60,000 nt of DNA from assembly GCF_963678635.1 (NCBI RefSeq), contig NC_087070.1, forward strand, positions 45,491,467 to 45,551,466, in the 5' to 3' direction. Source of the stretch: Symsagittifera roscoffensis. Taxonomy: Eukaryota; Xenacoelomorpha; Acoela; Convolutidae. The notes beneath the pieces were generated by a model. It did not search any database. It saw only the letters and a list, made by a program, of their open reading frames with translations, and was not told the DNA's origin. The translations under genes were made by a program, and so were the position numbers. Each line of letters opens with the position of its first letter. The stretch's first letter is position 1. Positions 1 to 11,010 of this stretch are shown piece by piece.

Positions 1-304
1 AGTCTTGGGACAGTAGTCTTGGGACAGTAGTCTTGGGACAGTGGCCTTGGGACAGTAGTCTTGGGACAGTAGTCTTGGGACAGCAGTCTTGGGACAGTGG
101 TCTTGGGACACTAGTATTGGGACAGTAGTCTTAGGACAGTATTCTTGGGACAACAGTCTTGGGACAGTGGTCTTGGGACACTAGTCTTGGGACAGTAGAC
201 TTAGGGCAAGGGTCTTGGGACAGTGGTCTTGGGACACTAACAAGAAGTACTGGGACAGCACTGAATAGTCTTGGGACAATTGAGAGGAAGTCTTGGAACA
301 GTAT
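1..304. repeat. 14-bp minisatellite array 1
   Basis: Tandem copies of a 14-bp unit with consensus AGTCTTGGGACAGT; the last ~60 bp are degenerate (GTACTGGGACAGC, GTCTTGGAACAGT). The array begins at or before the window edge. Because 14 is not a multiple of 3, three units (42 bp) make a 14-residue pseudo-peptide period, and few stops occur in several frames. Open frames through it are therefore artefacts of the repeat and not genes. Confidence 0.95.
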
Positions 305-331
305 AAAGAAGGGGGTGACGGTACTAAAGAG

Positions 332-2085
332 TGACGGAGCGTAGAAAAAGTAGCTATTAACGACTGGCAGGCGTCAGTTACCCTAACTCTACTCGTTTTT
401 TGCCGTGTCGACCCTGCCAGCTGATTTTCTGGTCTGTTTAGGGCTAAGTAAAAAGTTACTATTTTTTACTAAGTAACAAGTTACTGGGGACTCCTACTTG
501 TAATAAGCTACAAAGTTAGTTTATTATAGTCCTTCACCATATACTGTCTATGGGGGGGGGAGCCTCCGCTTCCGTGTTTTTCTTGTAATAACGTCGTTTT
601 TACTCCCAATTCGTGGCACGGGTGGGTACTGCTCTCTATTTTTTCCCCACTAAAGCCGCCCTTCTCGCTAAATCCTTCTGCTAAGTGTCTTATCGTGCGT
701 GATCGTCACGATAAGAGACTTCGTTTTTATATCGTTATCGTCCAACTGTTTTTCACTATTTTCGCAGTTGTTCTCATTTTATCACTTTTTCTAGTCAAAA
801 TGGCCGTTTTTCGTATTTCTGAGAAATATCCGTTCATTAATCGAAACTTTGAAAATTTAAACTTCTCGAATATTCCGACCCTCTTTCGGAGCAATTTTCA
901 GTCATTAGGGCCTTTACTTCTATGTTTACGTAGCGTCGGAAGGTTGCGCTGTCCGAGTTTGACAGAATGGCACATAATCCCCGGACAGTCCCCATCAATG
1001 TCCCTATTGAGCGCATAACACCGGGTGTGCCAGTCGGTCATATCTAGAAGTTTGACCTTGAGGGACATGAAAATACGTGATTTTTGAGTGAAGTTTTAAT
1101 TTTCAAAAGTTCGAATCGAGCCTGTCATGCTCAGTTTTCTCGCGACAACTGAAAACATAAAATGAAAAAGGAGAACGACCAATTTAACAATTGCGGGAAA
1201 GTGGTCAAATGTATACAGTGGGAAATCGCTATTCGCAATTTCCATCATAGAAAACGAGAGTAGAGCTGTCCTAACTGACATAGGAGACCAAACGAACAAG
1301 AGAGCAGAACTAAAATCAACTGGACCAGTGTGAACCTTCAACGGAAAGGTGGACAAGTGAAGTCTCCCAATGGTCCAGAGTCACAACTATATTCTTGACT
1401 AAAAACTTACTTCCCTTGATTGGGACTCATCATTAGAAAACTTCTTGAGTTACATTTGATTATATTTATGCCGGAATCGTTAATTAGTTCAATTACTCTG
1501 TGTCTCAAGCGTGCTGCTATGTGAGTACTAAATTTAGTTTTCTCGAGTGTGTTTTATGATTGTTATGTTGAGATAAGGCGAGTCTTAGGTTGGTCCATCT
1601 GAAATGGATCAAAGTTCCAATGTCCAATATAAAATAATATTACGGATTGTTCCGACCCTGTTTTTAACGGCGTTCGTGTATTTTGGGTATTTCGAGACCT
1701 AAGTATGGGAACGTTCTTTTTTTCTAGAGTGGGGGGATATTTTGGTAGTAGCCTTTAAGCTGTAACGGGTTCTAGTCTCATGTCGCAAGCGAACCGAATT
1801 GGCTCCGACCGTTTTTGAGGTAGAAAAACACCAGATATAGTGTCCCTGACTCTTGAGCCATTGGTTATAGGGCCTATTTTTCTTAAGCCTCAAATGTGAC
1901 TGAAGTAGGCGACTGTTACATAGTGTTTTTATGGCACTCCTGGGTGTTTTTACGACATCATGACTACGGAGTCGAACCCACTTGACACAGCTCCGGGCTG
2001 CATGCCCATTCTAGAGTACCGGTGGTACGGTTCAGCGGGAACGTGTAAACCTTCCGGTTGTACCGTGATAGCTTTTTAAGAAAAC
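332..2085. repeat. Repeat A, copy 1
   Basis: Starts at TGACGGAGCGTAG and is nearly identical to 2310-4077 and 5578-7345; its 3' part also matches 28118-29422. It contains a G9 tract near 552, a hydrophobic-peptide open frame without ATG (695-1018), and short inverted repeats such as GGTAC/GTACC near its end. It diverges from the other copies after AAGAAAACTTG. By shared substitutions (for example GCCGGAATCG and TTGGTCCATC) it groups with copy 3. I see no protein gene in it. It may be part of a long terminal repeat. Confidence 0.85.
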
Positions 2086-2309
2086 TTGTGAATACTAAGA
2101 GAACTTGTGAAACGTATGAATCAAAGCTGGAATCCTAGTTTCAATCTGCTCATTTTGTGAAAAAAGATGCAACCACTTATGAGGTTAAGCTGAAAATTGA
2201 GAAAAAAACTTAAAGAATTACTAGCCATGAAGAAAAACACGAGATAAGTGATCAGTTATATTCTAAGATGAGGTCAACAGGGGGTGTAACATTCGCCCAA
2301 ATACTACAG
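2086..2309. other. Spacer between repeat A copies 1 and 2
   Basis: About 220 bp of AT-rich unique sequence joins the truncated end of A copy 1 to the start of A copy 2. I see no gene, RNA or repeat in it. It marks the place where copy 1 lacks its B continuation. Confidence 0.5.
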
Positions 2310-4077
2310 TGACGGAGCGTAGAAAAAGTAGCTATTAACGACTGGCAGGCGTCAGTTGCCATAATTCTACTCGTTTTTCACAGTGTCGACCTTGCCAGTT
2401 GATTTTCTGGTCTGTTTAGGGCTAGTAAAAAGTTACTATTTTTTACTAAGTAACAAGTTACTGGGACTCCTACTTGTAATAAGCTACAAAGTTAGTTTAT
2501 TATAGTCCTTCGCCATATACTGTCTCTGGGGGGGGGCGAGCCTCCGCTTCCGTGTTTTTCTTGTAATAACGTCGTTTTTACATCCAATTCGTGGCACGGG
2601 AGGGTACTGCTCTCTACTTTTTCCCCACTGAAGCCGCCCTTCTCGCTAAATCCTTCTGCTAAGTGTCTTATCGTGCGTGATCGTCACGATAAGAGGCTTC
2701 GTTTTAATATCGTTATCGTCCAACTGTTTTTCACTATTTTCGCTGTTGTTCTCATTTTATCACATTTTCTAGTCAAAATGGCCGTTTTTCGTATTTCTGA
2801 GAAATATCCGTTCATTAATCGAAATTTTGAAAATTTGAAATTCTCGAATAATCCGACCCTCTTTCGCAGCAATTTTCAGTCCTTAGGGCCTTTATTTCTA
2901 TGTTTACGTAGCGTCGGAAGGTTGCGCTGCCCCAGTTTGGCAGAATGGCAAATAGTCCCCGGACAGTCCCCATCAATGTCCCTATTGATCGCATAACACC
3001 GGGTGTGCCAGTCGGTCATATCTAGACGTTTGAACTTGAGGGACACGAAAATACGTGATTTTGGAGTGAAGTTTTAATTTTCAAAAGTTCGAATCGAGCC
3101 TGTCATGCTCAGTTTTCTCGCGACAACTGAAAACATAAAATGAAAAAGGAGAACGACCGTTTTAACAATTGCGGGAAAGTGGTCAAATGTATACAGTGGG
3201 AAATCGCTATTCGCAATTTCTATCATAGAAAACGAGAGTAGAGCTGTCCTATCTGATATAGAAGACCAAACGAACAAAAGAGCAGAACTAAAATCAACTG
3301 GACCAGTGTGAACCTTCAACGGAAAGGTGGACAAGTGAAGTCTCCCAATGGTCCAGAGTCAAAACTATATTCTTGAGTAAAAACTTACTTCCCTTGATTG
3401 GGACTCATCATTAGAAAACTTCTTGAGTTACATTTGATTATATTTATGCCGGAGTCGTTAATTAGTTCAATTACTCTGTGTCTCAAGCGTGCTGCTATGT
3501 GAGTACTAAATTTAGTTTTCTCGAGTGTGTTTTATGATTGTTATGTTGAGATAAGGCGAGTCTTAGGTTGATCCATCTGAAATGGATCAAAGTTCCAATG
3601 TCCAACAAAAAGTAACATAACGGATTGTTCCGACCCTGTTTTTAACGGCGTTCGTGTATTTTGGGTATTTCGAGAACTAGGTATGGGAACGTTCATATTT
3701 TCTAGAGTGGGGGGATATTTTGGTAGTAGCCTTTAAGCTGTAACGGGTTCTAGTCTCATGTCGCAAGCGAACCGAATTGGCTCCGACCGTTTTTGAGGTA
3801 GAAAAACACAAGAGATAGTGTCCCTGACTCTTGAGCCATTGGTTATAGGGCCTATTTTTCTTAAGCCTCATATGTGACCGAAGTAGGCGACTGTTACATA
3901 GTGTTTTTATGGCGCTCCTGGGTGTTTTTACGACATCATGACTACGAAGTCGAACCCACTTGACACATCTCCGGGCTGCATGCCCATTCTAGAGTACCGG
4001 TGGTACGGCTCAGCGTGAACGTGTAAACCTTCGGGTTGTACCGTGATAGCTTTTTAAGAAATCTTGAGAAAACTTCC
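2310..4077. repeat. Repeat A, copy 2
   Basis: Second full copy of repeat A, beginning TGACGGAGCG and running into repeat B. It carries the diagnostic variants GCCGGAGTCG, TTGATCCATC and TTCTTGAGTAAAAAC, shared with the downstream copy at 28118-29422 but not with copies 1 and 3. That pairing is what an LTR pair of one insertion would show. No convincing gene is present. Confidence 0.85.
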
Positions 4078-5108
4078 TTGTATGCTCCCTGAACGAGGCC
4101 TAGCTAACCGAGTAAATGGGGGATACTAGGGGGACAAAAATACGTGCAAAAAGACAAAAAGCGAAACAAAAACAAGAAAAATGTATAGAAAAAGGAACAA
4201 AAACCATAAAACAAAACAGACAGTGACATTGATACCAGATCAGTTGGATCAAACCTTTATATTAATTAAATAGTTTACCCATATTGTTTTATAAGACCGA
4301 TCGTTTCGATCAATCTAGCAATCTAAACCAGTGACTTCAAAAAGGTGCCCAAGTGAGGGGCATTGTTAAGGGTTTTCAGATAGCTTGCAACCTAGCTGGA
4401 CCACTAGGAGACTTGCTGGTGTCAAGTGCAGTGCACATCAAGGAGACAACCAGCACGGGATCACTACAAGAGGACGCACAGGGGTATTAAACGGGTATCG
4501 TTAAAATCCACATTACATTATAGGAGATAAGTGTAAAATTAGATAAGCGGAGCCCCATTGTTTTGAGGAAGTTTTTACACAAGCAGGCCTGGAAACAGGT
4601 CTACGGTTTTCTCTCGAGAGGTTTAGCACCCGGCGCTTAAGGGTTTTTTCGGCTTAAGATGTTGGCTAAAAAGCGGGGGAGGTTAGAAGGGGGGCTGGTT
4701 AGGTTAGAGGTTAGCGGTTGTAAATTGTGAGAAGGGGGGACACGTTAGAGTAACTAATTGTTCGGCATCGTCGATTTAGTTACATTAGATACTTACACGC
4801 GTTGGTTATAAGAAGCGGATCTCCAAATTTAACATCGAGTTAAAGTAGGTACCCTGGTCGGATTGGTATGGGGGAAAGGACATAGACAGTTTTTGTGATA
4901 CCCCATAAGATCGCTAGCAGAGGGGAGGAAAACGCGTGGCAATCGGGTACCAGACATTTTTTCGGACAAATATTGACATCTGTCAACCTTAAATTTTAGG
5001 TGGGTTCATCTCTCTGTTTGTGAAATTTTTTCTGTTTAAATTTTTACTTTTTGGTGAATATTTGTTGTTGGTATACGAACGAACAGGCGATCACAAGAAT
5101 TTAGGAAT
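4078..5108. repeat. Repeat B, copy 1
   Basis: Begins CTTGTATGCTCCCTG with an A-rich tract of AAAAAC-type motifs (4138-4230). It then has GACCGATCGTTTCGATC, which contains a short palindrome, and GT-rich and G-rich stretches. It matches 7346-8555 throughout except for ~170 bp present only in that copy near 7690-7860, and it leads into minisatellite array 2. No gene seen. Confidence 0.8.
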
Positions 5109-5555
5109 TTAGGTCTTGGGACAGTACCGAAGAAGTCTTGGGACATTGCAGTCTGGGGACAGTCTTGGGACAGTGCAGTCTTGGGACAGTCTTGGGACGG
5201 TGCAGTCTTGGGACAGTCTTGGACCAGAGCAGTCTTGGTACGAAACAGTCTTGGGACAGTAGTCTTGGGACAGTAGTCTTGGGACAGTGGCCTTGGGACA
5301 GTAGTCTTGGGACAGTAGTCTTGGGACAGCAGTCTTGGGACAGTGGTCTTGGGACACTAGTATTGGGCCAGTAGTCTTAGGACAGTAGTCTTGGGACAAC
5401 AGTCTTGGGACAGTGGTCTTGGGACACTAGTCTTGGGACAGTAGACTTAGGGCAAGGGTCTTGGGACAGTGGTCTTGGGACACTAACAAGAAGTACTGGG
5501 ACAGCACTGAATAGTCTTGGGACAATAGAGAGGAAGTCTTGGAACAGTATAAAGA
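5109..5555. repeat. 14-bp minisatellite array 2
   Basis: Same AGTCTTGGGACAGT unit as array 1. The left edge has variant units (CAGTCTGGGGACAGT, GTCTTGGACCAGAGC, GTCTTGGTACGAAAC) that recur identically at the left edge of array 3, so the arrays are copies of one another. The right half is almost identical to 1-304 at an offset of about 5.25 kb. Confidence 0.95.
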
Positions 5556-5577
5556 AGGGGGTGACGGTACTAAAGAG

Positions 5578-7345
5578 TGACGGAGCGTAGAAAAAGTAGC
5601 TATTAACGACTGGCAGGCGTCAGTTACCCTAATTCTACTCGTTTTTTGCCGTGTCGACCTTGCCGGCTGATTTTCTGGTCTGTTTAGGGCTAAGTAAAAA
5701 GTTACTATTTTTTACTAAGTAACAAGTTACTGGGGACTCCTACTTGTAATAAGCTACAAAGTTAGTTTATTATAGTCCTTCACCATATACTGTCTCTGGG
5801 GGGGGGGGGGGCGAGCCTCCGCTTCCGTGTTTTTCTTGTAATAACGTCGTTTTTACTCCCAATTCGTGGGACGGGTGGGTACTGCTCTCTATTTTTTCCC
5901 CACTAAAGCCGCCCTTCTCGCTAAATCCTTCTGCTAAGTGTCTTATCGTGCGTGATCGTCACGATAAGAGACTTCGTTTTTATATCGTTATCGTCCAACT
6001 GTTTTTCACTATTTTCGCAGTTGTTCTCATTTTATCACTTTTTCTAGTCAAAATGGCCGTTTTTCGTATTTCTGAGAAATATCCGTTCATTAATCGAAAC
6101 TTTGAAAATTTAAACTTCTCGAATATTCCGACCCTCTTTCGGAGCAATTTTCAGTCATTAGGGCCTTTACTCCTATGTTTACGTAGCGTCGGAAGGTTGC
6201 GCTGTCCGAGTTTGACAGAATGGCACATAATCCCCGGACAGTCCCCATCAATGTCCCTATCGAGCGCATAACACCGGGTGTGCCAGTCGGTCATATCTAG
6301 AAGTTTGACCTTGAGGGACATGAAAATACGTGATTTTGGAGTGAAGTTTTAATTTTCAAAAGTTCGAATCGAGCCTGTCATGCTCAGTTTTCTCGCGACA
6401 ACTGAAAACATAAAATGAAAAAGGAGAACGACCGATTTAACAATTGCGGGAAATGGTCAAATGTATACAGTGGGAAATCGCTATTCGCAATTTCCATCAT
6501 AGAAAACGAGAACAGAGCTGTCCTATCTGACATAGGAGACCAAACGAACAAGAGAGCAGAACTAAAATCAACTGGACCAGTGTGAACCTTCAACGGAAAG
6601 GTGGACAAGTGAAGTCTCCCAATGGTCCAGAGTCACAACTATATTCTTGACTAAAAACTTACTTCCCTTGATTGGGACTCATCATTAGAAAACTTCTTGA
6701 GTTACATTTGATTAGATTTATGCCGGAATCGTTAATTAGTTCAATTACTCTGTGTCTCAAGTGTGCTGCTATGTGAGTACTAAATTTAGTTTTCTCGAGT
6801 GTGTTTTATGATTGTTATGTTGAGATAAGGCGAGTCTTAGGTTGGTCCATCTGAAATGGATCAAAGTTCCAATGTCCAATATAAAGTAACATTACGGATT
6901 GTTCCGACCCTGTTTTTAACGGCGTTCGTGTATTTTGGGTATTTCGAGACCTAAGTATGGGAACGTTCTTTTTTTCTAGAGTGGGGGGATATTTTGGTAG
7001 TAGCCTTTAAGCTGTAACGGGTTCTAGTCTCATGTCGCAAGCGAACCGAATTGGCTCCGACCGTTTTTGAGGTAGAAAAACACCAGATATAGTGTCCCTG
7101 ACTCTTGAGCCATTGGTTATAGGGACTATTTTTCTTAAGCCTCATATGTGACTGAAGTAGGCGACTGTTACATAGTGTTTTTATGGCACTCCTGGGTGTT
7201 TTTACGACATCATGACTACGGAGTCGAACCCACTTAACACAGCTCCGGGCTGCATGCCCATTCTAGAGTACCGGTGACACGGATCAGCGGGAACGTGTAA
7301 GCCTTCCGGTTGTACCGTGATAGCTTTTTAAGAAAACTCGAGAAA
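5578..7345. repeat. Repeat A, copy 3
   Basis: Third full copy, closest to copy 1. Its G tract is expanded to 14 G (5798-5811), against 9 in the other two. A one-base deletion (GGGAAATGGTC against GGGAAAGTGGTC) breaks an 86-codon minus-strand open frame that is intact in the other copies, which argues against that frame being a gene. Confidence 0.85.
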
Positions 7346-8555
7346 AATTCCTTGTATGCTCTCCGAACAAAGCCTAGCTAACCGAGTAAAGGGGGGGTAA
7401 CTAGGGGGACAAAAATACGAGCAAAAAGACAAAAAGCGAAACAAAAACAAGAAAAAAGTACAGAAAAAGGAACAAAAACCATAAAACAAAAAAAACAGTG
7501 ACATTGATACCAGATCAGTTGGATCAAATCTTTATATTAATTAAATAGTATACCCATACTGTTTCATAAGACCGATCGTTTCGATCAATCTAGCAATCTA
7601 AACCAGTGACTTCAATAAGGTGCCCACGTGAGGGGCGTTGTTAAAGGTTTTCAGATAGCTTGCAACCTAGCTGGACCACTAGGAGACTTGACTGGAAAAG
7701 GTGACCAGCGGAGTGGGAAAGTGGTTTACAAGGGCTGAACCGGACCACTAGGAGATTTGACTGCAAGAGGAGACCAGCCGAGTGGGAAAGAGGTTCAGAG
7801 GGACTGAGCTGAACCGCTAGGAAACTTGAGTGGAAGATGTGACCAGCCAAGTGGAAGGTGGTGCTGGTGTCAAGTGCAAGGCACATCAAGGAGACAACCA
7901 GCACGGGATCACTACAAGAGGATGCACAGGGTTGTTCTCAAGTTGGGCAAACGGGTATCGTTAAAATTCACATTACATTGTAGGAGATAAGTGTAAAATT
8001 TGATAAGCGGAGCCCCATTGTTTTGAGGAAGTTTTTACACAAGCAGGCCTGGAAACAGGTCTACGGTTTTCTCTCGAGAGGTTTAGCACCCGGCGCTTAA
8101 GGGATTTTTTGGCTTAAGAGGTGGGCTAAAGAGGGGGGAGGTTAGAAGGGGGGCTGGTTAGGTTAGAGGTTAGCGGTTGTAAATTGTAAAAAGGGGGGAC
8201 ACGTTGGAGTAACTAATTGTTCGGCATCGTCGATTTAGTTACATTAGATACTTACACGCGTTGGTTATAAGAAGCGGATATTTAAGTTTAACATCGAGTT
8301 TAAGTAGGTACCCTGGTCGGATCGGTAGGGGGGAAAGGACATAGACAGTTTTTGTGATACCCCATAAGATCGCTAGCAGGGGGGAGGAAAACGCGTGGCA
8401 ATCGAGTACCAGACATTTTTTCGGACAAAGATTGACATCTGTCAACCTTAAATTTTAGGTCGGTTCATCTCTCTGTTTGTGAAATTTTTTCTGTTTAAAT
8501 TTTTACGTTTTGGTGAATATTTGTTGTTGGTATACGAACGAACAGGCGATCACAA
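7346..8555. repeat. Repeat B, copy 2
   Basis: Matches repeat B copy 1 from the A-rich tract to GGTATACGAACGAACAGG, but holds an extra tandem block at 7669-7866 and differs after CACAAGATACC. No gene seen. Confidence 0.8.
7669..7866. repeat. Three-copy ~70-bp tandem repeat
   Basis: Three imperfect copies of a unit beginning G(C)TGGACCACTAGGAGACTT and continuing with GACCAGC..GAGTGGGAAAG. Repeat B copy 1 retains only one truncated unit at the same point (4392-4416), so copy number differs between the two B copies. Confidence 0.75.
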
Positions 8556-8791
8556 GATACCTGCGAGGAATTTAGGGTTTCAAATAGCCTGAAACAACAA
8601 GAGGGAGATAAATACAGGGGGATCAGTATTTGGGTTTTGGCCATCAAGATAGGGATTTTGGGAAAATGTTTTTACTAGAGCTCAAGTGGTGGTACTAGAG
8701 CTTCAAGAGTCCCCACAACGGTTTTTTACTAGAGCTTCAAGAGTCCCCACAACGAAGAAGAAGAGATCCTATATCCAGACACTTAGTGACA
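8556..8791. repeat. Unique spacer with a 27-bp direct duplication
   Basis: About 235 bp that separate repeat B copy 2 from minisatellite array 3 and have no counterpart before array 2. Inside, ACTAGAGCTTCAAGAGTCCC plus CACAACG occurs twice (near 8693-8720 and 8728-8754), separated by TTTTTT-rich sequence. No gene seen. Confidence 0.7.
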
Positions 8792-9425
8792 GGTCTTGGG
8801 ACAGTACCGAAGAAGTCTTGGGACATTGCAGTCTGGGGACAGTCTTGGGACAGTGCAGTCTTGGGACAGTCTTGGGACGGTGCAGTCTTGGGACAGTCTT
8901 GGACCAGAGCAGTCTTGGTACGAAACAGTCTTGGGACACTGGTCTTGGGACAGTAGTCTTGGGACAGTAGTCTTGGGACAGTGGTCTTGGGACAGTGGTC
9001 TTGGGACAGTGGTCTTGGGACAGTGGTCTTGGGACACTAGTCTTGGTACAGTAGTCTTGGGACAGTAGTCTTGGGACAGTGGTCTTGGGACACTGGTCTT
9101 GGGACAGTGGTCTTGGGACAGTGGTCTTGGGACACTAGTCTTGGGACAGTAGTCTTGGGACATTAGTCTTGGGACAGTGGCCTTGGGACAGTAGTCTTGG
9201 GACAGTAGTCTTGGGACAGCAGTCTTGGGACACTAGTATTGGGACAGTAGTCTTGGGACAACAGTCTTGGGACAGTGGTCTTGGGACACTAGTCTTGGGA
9301 CAGTAGTCTTAGGGCAAGGGTCTTGGGACAGTGGTCTTGGGACACTAACAAGAAGTACTGGGACAGCACTGAATAGTCTTGGGAAAATAGAGAGGAAGTC
9401 TTGGAACAGTATAAAGAAGGGGATG
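8792..9425. repeat. 14-bp minisatellite array 3, upstream of gag
   Basis: Longest array of the AGTCTTGGGACAGT unit, roughly 40 units, with AGT/GGT variants and the same left-edge variant units as array 2. The right end (CACTAACAAGAAGTACTGGG and on) matches the ends of arrays 1 and 2 up to TACTAAAGAGT. Sequence then changes to the gag leader where the other arrays pass into repeat A. Confidence 0.95.
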
Positions 9426-9439
9426 ACGGTACTAAAGAG

Positions 9440-9668
9440 TATTAGACAGGTTGAAGTAACCATTCGCAAAATCAAATTTTCTATCCGGTCCTAAAGATCA
9501 GGTACTGTAGGGATCAAGAACATATATAATTTTAAAAAAGCTCAGGAAACGTTGTTTTTAATAAATTGTAAATTTTTTTAAATCAATTTTGTCAAAAGAG
9601 GTTTTAATCTTAGAGTAGAATTTTGTAGATAGTAATACTGTAATTAGGAATAATTGAAAATAAAAGTA
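9440..9668 (+). other. AT-rich leader upstream of gag
   Basis: About 230 bp of AT-rich non-coding sequence between the minisatellite and the first gag ATG. I looked here for a tRNA-complementary primer-binding site (TGG plus ~15 bases after an LTR end) and found none I would defend. It probably serves as the 5' untranslated leader. Confidence 0.4.
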
Positions 9669-11010
9669 ATGAGGCGGAGCAGGGTACCGGTGGCTGAAAA
9701 AAGATCTACTGAAGCGAAGACAAAGTATAACTCGTCGCTACGTAAAACGACATCAATGGGTCCAAAGGTAACAAAGAAGAACTTTTCAGTTAGCATGGTC
9801 AACACGAGGAGTAATACAGAGAACAGAGCAAAAGAGGGCACGGAAGGGAAACAAGCAGAACCCACCATCGAGATTGAACTAGAGACACCGGATCAAAGTG
9901 TGGATGAGGTGGGAAAGAAGACGACAGAGTCAACTCCGATGCCGAATGCGGAAGAACCTAATCCAAAGTCCATGGAGTTCTCACCGATAGACAATGTGGA
10001 AGACACAACAGGCAACACGCCAGAAACGGTGAAGGACGAGTCTCAAGCAAAAAGAACGTCTTTTGCTGAAAGATTGGCGATAATGAACGGAATGAAGTCG
10101 AAAGACGCAGCAGTTGAGGAGAAGAAAGCCGAGAAAGGCAAAACATTCGGAACTGTTTCCACGAGAACGACAGACACCGATCAAAACGAGGATCAGATGA
10201 GACCGGGAACAGCGACCAACAACAGGACAACCTGTCCCAACAACTGTCCCGACAACAGGACAACAACGGATCATGGAACAGCTACTCTTGAGCTAGGTGA
10301 TTTGATGGCGAAGCTAGATCAGATGGACGAGAAACTGAAACACAGCAAAGAGGATAGAGATATGATAAGGAAGGAAATAAGAAACAACAAACATGAATAC
10401 CTGGACAGCTATTTCCATCTAGCGGGAGCGACAGAGGAGAAGCTTCAGCAGATGTCGGACAAGGTAGATACCACTGATGAAGAGCGAGACAAGAACATCA
10501 GAAAAGACATGCAAGAAATGAAGCAACGATATGACGCAGTGGATAGCCAGTTGGGGAGTTTGGAAACGAGAATGAATACGATGAGTAGGGACCAGGCTGA
10601 GAGTTCAAGTGCAATACAGACAAAATTAGACGCCACCTTGAGGAACTCAACGTCACAAGACAGGCCAGCAGCGGAGCGAACGCAAGGCAATAGAGTTGAC
10701 TTCGTGGAACCACAACGGAACAAACGGCAGTCAACACTGTTACCATTACCCCGGGATGCTGCGAGTAACAGCACCGGGGGGGGGCAAAGCGATCATGAAG
10801 AGTGGAACAGCAAACACAACGAGTGGTCCAGGGGGCTCCACGACTCACAACAACGTGCGACCGGATGTCATGACATGGGCAAGCATCTGGGAAATGATGA
10901 ATAGGACACTAGAAGCCTTCGCCACAAGGAACACCGACTCGAGTGACAAATCCAGGTGGAAGCGACAAATTCAGGAAAACTTTCAAGAAACCGAAAGAAT
11001 TCAAAGATGA
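9669..11010 (+). pseudogene. gag: Gag N-terminal region (broken)
   Basis: The first ATG in frame is at 9669. The peptide is very hydrophilic and charged, rich in Lys/Glu/Thr, with a coiled-coil-like stretch of heptads in the middle (about 10270-10560) and a Gln/Asn/Ser-rich tail. Coding quality stays high up to a run of nine G (10776-10784). After that the gag-like peptide continues in the next frame (TWASIWEMMNRTLEAF) to a stop at 11008. It is the N-terminal part of a structural (capsid precursor) protein that would assemble the particle and bind RNA. The long N-terminal extension before the capsid core is unusual. The frame change at the G run could be decay, a sequence error or slippage. 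Confidence 0.6.

Noticed and set aside
159-344. Open frames through the minisatellites (also 5109-5399, 8783-9475) encoding Trp/Gly/Leu-rich or Pro/Gln/Ser-rich repeats
   Set aside because: They follow from a 14-bp unit read in three phases, are open on both strands and have no ATG-led unique sequence.
695-1018. 107-codon hydrophobic open frame repeated at 2673 and 5948
   Set aside because: It starts at GTG, not ATG, and copies are too similar for conservation to mean selection; no family recognised.
1096-1356. 86-codon minus-strand frame present in all A copies
   Set aside because: Starts at TTG and is broken by an indel in copy 3 (6384-6608); likely chance.
1999-2065. tRNA-like inverted repeats (GGTAC/GTACC, GTTC/GAAC) at the end of repeat A
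   Set aside because: No acceptor stem, anticodon arm or consistent A/B boxes could be drawn.
4540-4560. GGAGCCCCATT as possible tRNA primer-binding site
   Set aside because: Not preceded by a defined LTR end and too short a match to any tRNA 3' end to claim.
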